A stretch of DNA of 8,393 nt from an uncultured Ellagibacter sp. (GTDB lineage Bacteria > Actinomycetota > Coriobacteriia > Coriobacteriales > Eggerthellaceae): NCBI GenBank assembly GCA_934613165.1, contig CAKTSW010000043.1, forward strand, positions 1 to 8,393, written 5' to 3'. The notes below the pieces were generated by a model, which saw only the letters and a program-made list of their open reading frames with translations, was not told the DNA's origin and did no database searches. The stretch's first letter is position 1. The number at the start of each line of letters is the position of its first letter. This document shows, in pieces, positions 1-5,857 of this stretch. A program made the position numbers and the translations under genes.

Positions 1-570
1 GCCTTCGGGCGCACGCTCGATGTTTCCTTCGACGAACGGTCCGGGTTCGACCCCGACGAGGCGAGCGACACCTCCCTCATCGGAGAGCGCGTCGCCGTCG
101 ACCACCCCGAGCCGGCGCGCTTCGAGCACGTGGGGGAGGGCGGCACCCTTTCCCATCACGCGCCGTCGCGCCGGGCGCGCCTGTTCAAGCTGTTGGATCT
201 TCTTGGGAAGCCGCAGCGCGACACGGCGAGGACCCGCCTTTGGGGCGAGGCGTCGATCGACGTCGATGCGTGTTCGTCGTGCCGGATGTGCGCCGTGTTC
301 TGCCCGACGGGCGCTTTGCGGAAAGTCGGCGTCATCGACGGCAGGCTCGGGGTCGAGCACAGGCCGGCCCTTTGCGTGCAATGCCGGCTGTGCGAGAGCA
401 TCTGCCCGAAAAGCGCGATCGGCATCGCCGACGAGGTGTCGCTGTCCAAGTTCGAGAGCGGCTATTTCGAGCGCATCGAGATGCGCGAGCTCGACTGGAT
501 TCCCAATCGGGCGGACTCGATATGGCGCAAAACGGCGAACGACATAGGGGGAAACTACACGGTTTTCTAA
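1..570 (+). CDS. 4Fe-4S dicluster ferredoxin-domain protein, C-terminal part (5' end outside window)
   Basis: Frame 1 is open from the first base to the TAA at 568-570, so the gene starts upstream of the window; 189 residues are visible. Two bacterial-ferredoxin motifs of the form CxxCxxCxxxCP lie at fragment residues 91-102 and 125-136, each binding one [4Fe-4S] cluster. The preceding ~90 residues are hydrophilic, with a basic stretch (SRRAR, residues 56-60), and match no domain I can name. The last ~50 residues after the second cluster are charged and end in a short aromatic tail. No membrane segment is visible in this part. A GTG at 130 would give a 146-residue protein but has no clear ribosome-binding site and the frame is open above it, so I treat the gene as truncated. 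It lies 35 bases upstream of the NapG-like gene on the same strand and probably passes electrons in the same chain. The whole-protein family cannot be assigned from this fragment. Confidence 0.8.
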   Translation, partial: AFGRTLDVSFDERSGFDPDEASDTSLIGERVAVDHPEPARFEHVGEGGTLSHHAPSRRARLFKLLDLLGKPQRDTARTRLWGEASIDVDACSSCRMCAVFCPTGALRKVGVIDGRLGVEHRPALCVQCRLCESICPKSAIGIADEVSLSKFESGYFERIEMRELDWIPNRADSIWRKTANDIGGNYTVF

Positions 571-605
571 GCGCTGGACGGTAACCGAAAGACGAGAGAA
601 GGATC

Positions 606-1247
606 ATGGGAACCGAAAAAGAGCAAAGCAAAGTCTGCGGCATGACGCGCCGCACCTTCGCCTTGGGCGCAGGTGGCGTGTTGGTCTGCCTCGGTTTGGG
701 GGCGGTGCGCATGCTTCCGGAAGCGGCGGTCGTGCGCCCGCCAGGCGGGCAGGACGAGAGCCGTTTCATCGGGGGGTGCATCCGCTGCGAGAAATGCGTC
801 GAGGCGTGCCCCAACGACGCGATCAAGCTGTGCCATCTCGAAGACGGCATCCTCAACATGCGCACGCCGCAGATGGACTACTACAGCAAATACTGCGATT
901 TCTGTCAGCAGGAAAACGGTGGGCATCCGCTGTGCGTCGCCGCGTGCCCGACCGGCTCGCTGGCGCTCGACGACGGGGCGACGGCGCAAAGCACCGTCAT
1001 CGGCCGGGCGGCCATCACCGAGGATTGGTGCCTTGCCTACCTCGACATGGGCTGCCACAAATGCTACGACGTGTGCCCCTACGACGCGATTGAGCTCGAT
1101 TCCCAGAACCGGCCTTACGTGATCGAGGGGAAATGCAACGGCTGCGGCGCCTGCGAGGCGGCCTGCGTTTCCCTTACCAACGGGTCGCGCTCGGCGGCAT
1201 CCGACGCGACGTCGCGGGCAATCGTCGTCAAAGCGCCGGGCAAGTGA
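606..1247 (+). CDS. NapG/MauM-type periplasmic ferredoxin with four 4Fe-4S clusters, Tat-exported
   Basis: This 213-residue protein has a twin-arginine signal (MTRRTF, residues 13-18) followed by a hydrophobic stretch at about 19-38, so it should be folded with its clusters in the cytoplasm and exported by Tat. Four cysteine groups follow: C58/61/64/68, C97/100/110/114, C142/150/153/157 and C177/180/183/187. The widened spacings in the second and third groups are typical of NapG/MauM-like polyferredoxins; the last group lacks the usual proline after its fourth cysteine. In NapGH systems NapG takes electrons from the membrane protein NapH and hands them to a periplasmic reductase. Here the NapH-like gene follows 12 bases downstream, which supports that role. 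The ATG at 606 has a strong ribosome-binding site (GAGAAGGA, 596-603) and sits immediately before the Tat signal. The terminal partner is not visible, so calling it true NapG would go too far. Confidence 0.88.
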   Translation: MGTEKEQSKVCGMTRRTFALGAGGVLVCLGLGAVRMLPEAAVVRPPGGQDESRFIGGCIRCEKCVEACPNDAIKLCHLEDGILNMRTPQMDYYSKYCDFCQQENGGHPLCVAACPTGSLALDDGATAQSTVIGRAAITEDWCLAYLDMGCHKCYDVCPYDAIELDSQNRPYVIEGKCNGCGACEAACVSLTNGSRSAASDATSRAIVVKAPGK

Positions 1248-1259
1248 GAGGATCGTATC

Positions 1260-2201
1260 GTGAAATCGAGTAAATTGAGGATCATCGTCCCGCTGGCGGT
1301 TCTGCTGGTCGTGGCCGTGGGCTTCGCCCTCAACTTCGGCACGGGCACGCTTTCGGCGATCGGCTGGACGAACGTGTCGCTTATCTGCCCGCTCGGCGCG
1401 CTCACCACCATGCTCGCCGAGAAGATGGCGCAGCCGCGCGCGATCATATCGCTCGTCGCCGTGCTCGCCATCATCCTAGCGACGGGGCGCCTGTTTTGCG
1501 GCTGGGTGTGCCCGGTCCCGCTCGTCAAGCGCCTGCCGCGGCTGTTCAAGTCGAAGAAGAAGCTCGCGGAAGAGGAAAAGGACGACCCGACCGCGATTCG
1601 CATAGGGTCGACCCACCCGTGCAGCAAGGGCAAGCGCCATGCATGCGGAACCTGCGACGGCTGCGCCGACGTGCGCGCCAAGGTGGACAGCAGGCATTTC
1701 GTTTTGGGCGGCGCGGTCCTTTCCGCGGCGATCTTCGGGTTCCCCGTGTTCTGCCTTATCTGCCCCATCGGGCTTATCTTCGCCTTCGTGTTCATGGTCA
1801 TGGCGCTTTTCGGAAGCGGAGACGTCACCTGGGGCCTTATCGCGGTGCCGGTGCTGCTCGCCCTCGAGCTTCTGGTGTTTCGCAAGTGGTGCTCGCACAT
1901 CTGCCCGATGTCGGCGCTCATGAGCCTTTTTGCGAAGGCGAAATCCCCGGTGCTCAAGGTCGAGGTCGATGCTGCGAAGTGCATCGAGACCGACGGCGGG
2001 TCGTGCGGAAGATGTCAGGCCGTGTGCCCCGAGCGCATCGATCCGCGCCATCCCGAGCTCGGTGCGAGCTTCAGCGAGTGCGTGAAGTGCGGGGCCTGCG
2101 TCGAGGCGTGCCCCACGGGCGCGGTGTCCATGCCGCTTCTGCCGATAAAGCATGAGAAGGCGCCGGTGTCCGCAACTGCAAAGGAAGAGGAACGAAAGTA
2201 A
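1260..2201 (+). CDS. NapH-like membrane ferredoxin (4Fe-4S quinol-oxidising family)
   Basis: This is a 313-residue integral membrane protein. Likely transmembrane segments are at about 7-28, 61-78, 147-183 (long enough for one or two passes) and 190-207. Characteristic NapH/CcoG-type membrane cysteine motifs are present: ICP at 42-44, CGWVCP at 80-85, CLICP at 165-169 and CSHICP at 211-216. The C-terminal domain carries two ferredoxin clusters: C241/C249/C252/C256 and C274/C277/C280/C284. NapH proteins oxidise menaquinol and reduce NapG, and the adjacent NapG-like gene fits this. An unusual extra feature is a hydrophilic loop (about 97-145) with a highly basic start and cysteines C121, C129, C132 and C135. 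The start is GTG at 1260, with GAGAGGA at 1246-1252 overlapping the stop of the previous gene; the next in-frame start would remove the first membrane segment. The stop overlaps the ribosome-binding site of the next gene. Confidence 0.88.
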   Translation: MKSSKLRIIVPLAVLLVVAVGFALNFGTGTLSAIGWTNVSLICPLGALTTMLAEKMAQPRAIISLVAVLAIILATGRLFCGWVCPVPLVKRLPRLFKSKKKLAEEEKDDPTAIRIGSTHPCSKGKRHACGTCDGCADVRAKVDSRHFVLGGAVLSAAIFGFPVFCLICPIGLIFAFVFMVMALFGSGDVTWGLIAVPVLLALELLVFRKWCSHICPMSALMSLFAKAKSPVLKVEVDAAKCIETDGGSCGRCQAVCPERIDPRHPELGASFSECVKCGACVEACPTGAVSMPLLPIKHEKAPVSATAKEEERK

Positions 2202-2207
2202 AGGAGG
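2200..2207 (+). promoter_or_regulatory. Strong Shine-Dalgarno overlapping the napH-like stop codon
   Basis: AAAGGAGG lies five bases before the ATG at 2213 and shares two bases with the TAA stop at 2199-2201. It fixes the methyltransferase start. It also implies translational coupling, because ribosomes terminating on the napH-like gene sit directly on this site. Confidence 0.8.
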
Positions 2208-2212
2208 CCCCG

Positions 2213-3391
2213 ATGGCCCGCCCTGTTAATGGAAAACCACGCTGGCTCGTCGAGCGGTTCAAGGAACTGCCCAAAGACGGCGTCCCCGAATTCGTCGGCA
2301 CTTATCTTCGGATGAAATACGGGCAAAAGGACATCGACCGCATCATGGCGGGCTACGAATGCAAGCGCCAGCCCGTTCTCTGGGTGAACGAGGCGCTTGG
2401 AAGCGTCGACGAGGCGAAAGCGATCTTGGCGGAAGCGGGAACGGAATGCGAATCCTGCAACTGGCAGCCCGCCGTGCTTGCCGTGCCGGAAGGCGCCGAC
2501 TCCGAGCTTTCCCAAAGCGAGCTCGTTGCGCAGGGGAAGGCGCGCGTTCTCGACGACGCCGTCTCGCTTCTCGCCGCAGACGCCGCGGTTCGCTTTGCGC
2601 GCGAAATCGCCTCGAAGCGGCGTTTGGCATGCGAACAGGAAAGCCCTTGCCCGGCAGGAGGCGCGGAAGGCACGACCGGCTCGGAAGCGTCGCAACCCGA
2701 GCCCTCGGCGTCGGAAGCAGAAGACCTCACGGCCGCTTGCCGAGCCGACGCGAAGCCGGCATCGGCCGATGCGCCCGAGGAGACTGTGCCGCTTTGCGTC
2801 ACCGTCGCCGAGCTGTGCGCCGGCACGGGCGGCATGACGCTTCCCCTTGCGACCGCGTTGGGGGAGGCTGCCCTCATCCGCGCATGCGAAGTGGCGGGAA
2901 ACGAGTGCTCCGAGCTCTCTCGGGCGGTCGAACTCGCCGGCGTCGGCAACGTCGAGGTGCGTCGCTACGACTCCCGCCGTTTCAAGGGAGACGAGGAGAA
3001 GTTTGACGTCGTGTTGCTCGACCCTCCATGCAGCCCGACGGGAACGCTCTACGCGCACGACCCGCGGCTTCACGCGACGTTCGGCGAGCAGAAGATCCCC
3101 GAGTGCATGGCGCTCGACAAGTCGCTCTTCCTCCTGAGCCTGAGTTTGCTCGAGGTGGGCGGCGTGCTCGTCTACACGACCTCGTCGGTGCTGAATCTTG
3201 AAAACGAGGAGGTTATCCGCACGTGCCTAGCGCGCAGTGGGTCGATGGGAAGCTTCGAGGTGGTTCCCCTCGAGCTTCCCGCCGAAGCCGGCCTGCCGCA
3301 GTTGCCGACCGATATAGAAGGCACCGTGCTCACGTGCCCGAGCGAGCACTGCGAAGGCCGCTTCATCGCAGCCATCCGCCGCGTGGCGTAA
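2213..3391 (+). CDS. RsmB/NOP-family class I SAM-dependent RNA methyltransferase homologue lacking the motif VI cysteine
   Basis: The protein has 392 residues. The N-terminal part (1-125) resembles the RsmB/RsmF/NSUN N-domain, including a QPVLWVN segment (53-59) corresponding to the usual P-x-x-L-R-V-N and a degenerate version of the V-x-D-E-A element (RVLDDAVSLL, 111-120). A linker of about 55 residues, rich in Ala, Glu and Ser (135-192), precedes the Rossmann fold. Motif I is ELCAGTGGMT (200-209), where the family usually has LCAAPGGKT. Motif IV is DPPCSPTG (270-277), retaining Cys273. Motif VI is VYTTSSV (320-326), where the family has YSTCSV, so the expected catalytic cysteine is Ser324. 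Active relatives methylate cytosine C5 in rRNA or tRNA through that cysteine. This protein is therefore either inactive on that chemistry, an RNA-binding or regulatory relative, or uses a different mechanism. It is the last gene of the operon, five bases after a strong ribosome-binding site. Confidence 0.8.
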   Translation: MARPVNGKPRWLVERFKELPKDGVPEFVGTYLRMKYGQKDIDRIMAGYECKRQPVLWVNEALGSVDEAKAILAEAGTECESCNWQPAVLAVPEGADSELSQSELVAQGKARVLDDAVSLLAADAAVRFAREIASKRRLACEQESPCPAGGAEGTTGSEASQPEPSASEAEDLTAACRADAKPASADAPEETVPLCVTVAELCAGTGGMTLPLATALGEAALIRACEVAGNECSELSRAVELAGVGNVEVRRYDSRRFKGDEEKFDVVLLDPPCSPTGTLYAHDPRLHATFGEQKIPECMALDKSLFLLSLSLLEVGGVLVYTTSSVLNLENEEVIRTCLARSGSMGSFEVVPLELPAEAGLPQLPTDIEGTVLTCPSEHCEGRFIAAIRRVA

Positions 3392-3421
3392 GGCTTGTTC
3401 TTACCGCCCGATACCCTTCTT

Positions 3422-3455
3422 GCCCGACACTCGTCCGATTGGGCAGGTGTCGGGC
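3422..3455. terminator. Hairpin in the convergent intergenic region (candidate terminator, no U-tract)
   Basis: GCCCGACAC at 3422-3430 pairs perfectly with GTGTCGGGC at 3447-3455. A second helix inside the 16-base loop (GTCC with GGGC, one G-U pair) could extend it. It lies 30 bases after the methyltransferase stop and 57 before the convergent topoisomerase stop. No run of T follows on either strand, so it is not a textbook intrinsic terminator. It may act bidirectionally or stabilise 3' ends. Confidence 0.4.
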
Positions 3456-3473
3456 GGGACTCCCTCGACGTTA

Positions 3474-3505
3474 CCGGGCCCCGAGTGATACCGCCCGGGG
3501 CTCGG
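3474..3505. terminator. Second GC-rich hairpin between convergent genes (candidate terminator)
   Basis: CCGGGCCCCG (3474-3483) pairs with CGGGGCTCGG (3496-3505) over ten base pairs with one G-U, around a 12-base loop. On the + strand it is followed by CCGTTTCT, a very weak T-rich stretch. On the - strand it begins six bases after the topoisomerase A-subunit stop. Together with the hairpin at 3422-3455 it accounts for most of the 120-base gap 3392-3511, in which I see no gene. Confidence 0.4.
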
Positions 3506-3511
3506 CCGTTT

Positions 3512-5761
3512 CTACCCTTCGAGGTCGAACAGGCTCTTCATGTCCGTTTCCTTCAAGGGCGCGCCGGAGGAGGGTAGGCTCGTCGCGCGGAACTTCTCCG
3601 TATCAGCGGTGCCGCCTAGGAATTCCTCGGCCGTGCCCACCATGCGCACGGTGCGGCTGCCCTTGGCGGCGAAGGCCACCACGCCCTGCGTGCTCGTGGT
3701 CGTCTTCGTCTTCAGAAGCTGCGTGTTGAAGTTCACGAGCCGCTGGTCGCTCGACACCAAGGCCACATCGCGGTCTTCCTTCAGCACGCAGGCGAATAGA
3801 AGCTTCGCGCCGCCGTAGATGGCGTTCTTCAGGCGCTTGCGGTTCGTCTTCGTGGCGTAGCCCGAAAGCGCCACGCGCGCCACGCGGCCGTTCTCGAACA
3901 CGAACAGCGCGTCGGCCTTGTAGTCTTCAGGGTCGATAACCCAGATGACGCTCTCGTCGGGATCCATCTCAAGGTCGGTAGGCAGGTACGACCCCAGCTG
4001 CGCCGACTTCGTGTCCTCGAATTGCGCCACCTTGCACTTGTACACCTGGCAGTGGTCGGTGAACACGAGAAGCTCGTGGGTGTTCGACGACGGGAACTCG
4101 ATGAAGGGCTCGTCGCCGTCCTTGTACTTGAGCGTCGCCGCCTTGCGCAGCACGCGGTCGGTCATCTTCTTCAGATAGCCGTCGCGCGACAACATCATGG
4201 TGACGGGGTATTCCTCCACCTCGGGTTCCAGGCTCACCTCGACGACTTCGCTCGGCGACACGAGGCCGGTCTTGCGCGGCGTGACGTACTTCTTGTTCAC
4301 CGCGGCCAGCTCGTCGCTGATGACCTGCTTGATCTTCGCCTCGCTCGACAGTGTGTCCTTCAGCTTCGCGATGTCGCCTTCCAGCTTCTCGACGTCTTTC
4401 GTGCGGTTTAAGATGTACTCCTCGTTGATGTTGCGCAGCTTCAGTTCCGCCACGAACTCCGCCTGCACCTGGTCGATGTCGAACCCCTTCATAAGGTTCG
4501 GCACGACTTCGGCCTCGAGCTTCGTGTTGCGGATGATGGCGATGGCCTTGTCGATGTCGAGCAGGATGGCCTCAAGGCCGTGCAGCAGGTGCAGCCGGTC
4601 GCTCTTCTTCCCCAGATCGAAGTTGATGCGCCGGCGCGTCGACTCCACGCGCCATGCCACCCATTCGGTCAAGATCTGGCGCACGCCCATCACGCGCGGG
4701 TAGCCGTCGACGAGCACGTTGAAGTTGCACGAGAATGAATCCTGCAGCGTGGTGGAGCGGAACAGCTTCGCCATGAGCAGCTCGGGGTCCACCCCGCGCT
4801 TCAGGTCGATGGCGATGCGCAGGCCGGAAAGGTCGGTCTCGTCGCGGATGTCGGCGATCTCGCGCACTTTGCCTTCCTTGGAAAGCTTCACGATGCGGTC
4901 GATGATGACGTCGGTTTTCGTGGTGTAGGGAATCTCGTACACCTCGATGATGCGCTCGTCGGGCAGGTAGCGCCAACGCGAGCGGATCTGGAAGCTGCCG
5001 AGTCCCGTGTTGAAGATGCGCTCCATTTCTTCACGGCGGTAGATGATCTCGCCGCCGGTGGAAAAATCGGGCGCGGGCATGTATTCCAGCAGGTCGCAGT
5101 CAGGGTCTTCGAGGAAATGCATGGTCGCTTCGCACACTTCGTTCAGGTTGAAGCCGCAGATGTCCGATGCCATGGCGACGCCGATGCCCTTGTTCGCCGA
5201 CACGAGGATGTTGGGGAACGTGGTGGGAAGCAGGCGCGGCTCCTTCATGGCGCCGTCGTAGCTGTCCATGAAGTCGACCGGGTCCTTGTCGATGTCCTTG
5301 AAGATCTCCGCGCAGATGGGGGAGAGCTTTGCCTCGGTGTAGCGCGAGGCCGCGTAGCTTAAGTCGCCGGAATAGTACTTGCCGAAGTTGCCCTTCGACT
5401 CAACGAACGGCGTGAGCAGGGCCTCGTTTCCCGTGGCCAGGCGCACCATGGTCTCGTAGATGGCCCCATCGCCGTGGGGGTTGAGCTTCATGGTCTGCCC
5501 GACGATGTTCGCGCTCTTCTGACGCGCGCCGGTGAGCAGGCCCATCTTGTACATGGTGTACAGAAGCTTGCGATGCGACGGTTTGAACCCGTCGATTTCC
5601 GGGAACGCGCGCGACACGTTGGTGCTCATGGCGTAGGGCATGTAGTTCACTTCGAGGGTCTGCGTGATGGGCTGCTCCACGACCTCGGAGTGCAGGCCGA
5701 TCACGTTGGGGTTGTCCACATGCTTCTTCTTCGGTTGTGCTTTCGTCTTCTTCTTTGCCAC
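3512..5761 (-). CDS. Type IIA DNA topoisomerase subunit A (ParC/GyrA family, divergent)
   Basis: The 749-residue protein is the DNA-cleaving subunit of an ATP-dependent type II topoisomerase. The lysine-rich N-terminus (2-13) leads into the winged-helix region. The catalytic tyrosine is Tyr141 in the ASRYTEAKLS motif, which matches the family's R-Y-T-E-x-x-L-S. The quinolone-pocket helix is PHGDGAIYETMVR (95-107), with Gly99 and Glu103 where E. coli GyrA has Ser83 and Asp87. The tower domain follows (about 150-350; PAPDFSTGG at 228-236), then a coiled-coil gate (about 365-490). The C-terminal DNA-wrapping domain (about 515-749) contains no QRRGGKG-type GyrA box, which favours topo IV-like decatenation or relaxation over gyrase supercoiling. 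The start is GTG at 5761 with AAGGGGA at 5766-5772. The gene follows the B subunit on the same strand after 96 bases, so they are probably cotranscribed. Canonical gyrase would be encoded elsewhere. Confidence 0.92.
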   Translation of the reverse strand: MAKKKTKAQPKKKHVDNPNVIGLHSEVVEQPITQTLEVNYMPYAMSTNVSRAFPEIDGFKPSHRKLLYTMYKMGLLTGARQKSANIVGQTMKLNPHGDGAIYETMVRLATGNEALLTPFVESKGNFGKYYSGDLSYAASRYTEAKLSPICAEIFKDIDKDPVDFMDSYDGAMKEPRLLPTTFPNILVSANKGIGVAMASDICGFNLNEVCEATMHFLEDPDCDLLEYMPAPDFSTGGEIIYRREEMERIFNTGLGSFQIRSRWRYLPDERIIEVYEIPYTTKTDVIIDRIVKLSKEGKVREIADIRDETDLSGLRIAIDLKRGVDPELLMAKLFRSTTLQDSFSCNFNVLVDGYPRVMGVRQILTEWVAWRVESTRRRINFDLGKKSDRLHLLHGLEAILLDIDKAIAIIRNTKLEAEVVPNLMKGFDIDQVQAEFVAELKLRNINEEYILNRTKDVEKLEGDIAKLKDTLSSEAKIKQVISDELAAVNKKYVTPRKTGLVSPSEVVEVSLEPEVEEYPVTMMLSRDGYLKKMTDRVLRKAATLKYKDGDEPFIEFPSSNTHELLVFTDHCQVYKCKVAQFEDTKSAQLGSYLPTDLEMDPDESVIWVIDPEDYKADALFVFENGRVARVALSGYATKTNRKRLKNAIYGGAKLLFACVLKEDRDVALVSSDQRLVNFNTQLLKTKTTTSTQGVVAFAAKGSRTVRMVGTAEEFLGGTADTEKFRATSLPSSGAPLKETDMKSLFDLEG

Positions 5762-5771
5762 GGTTTCCCCT

Positions 5772-5793
5772 TGATGCGAATCTGATGCGAATC
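5772..5793. repeat. Perfect 11-base tandem repeat upstream of the A-subunit start
   Basis: TGATGCGAATC occurs twice with no gap (5772-5782 and 5783-5793). It lies directly before the ribosome-binding site of the A-subunit gene and directly after the GC hairpin at 5794-5823 (in - strand order). Its role is unknown; it could be a protein-binding site, a spacer, or a replication-slippage product. Confidence 0.75.
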
Positions 5794-5823
5794 GCCCGCC
5801 GCCGTGCTGGGGCGACGGCGGGC
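5794..5823 (-). other. GC-rich stem-loop between the topoisomerase B and A genes
   Basis: GCCCGCCG (5794-5801) pairs with CGGCGGGC (5816-5823), and two further pairs form beyond one mismatch, leaving an eight-base loop. A smaller stem (GCCTT 5841-5845 with AAGGC 5850-5854, four-base loop) sits immediately after the B-subunit stop. No T-run follows the larger stem in the direction of transcription. A processing, stability or partial-attenuation role is more likely than full termination. Confidence 0.5.
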
Positions 5824-5857
5824 CCTTGAATCCTGATGCTGCCTTGCGGAAGGCGCC

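Noticed and set aside
130..570. GTG at 130 as the start of a complete 146-residue ferredoxin
   Set aside because: The frame is open to the window edge, no clear ribosome-binding site precedes 130, and upstream codon use looks coding.
2015..3073. 352-residue - strand frame opposite the methyltransferase and the napH-like 3' end
   Set aside because: The + strand frame carries SAM-methyltransferase motifs and a strong ribosome-binding site; the opposite frame is Arg-rich and has no recognisable domain.
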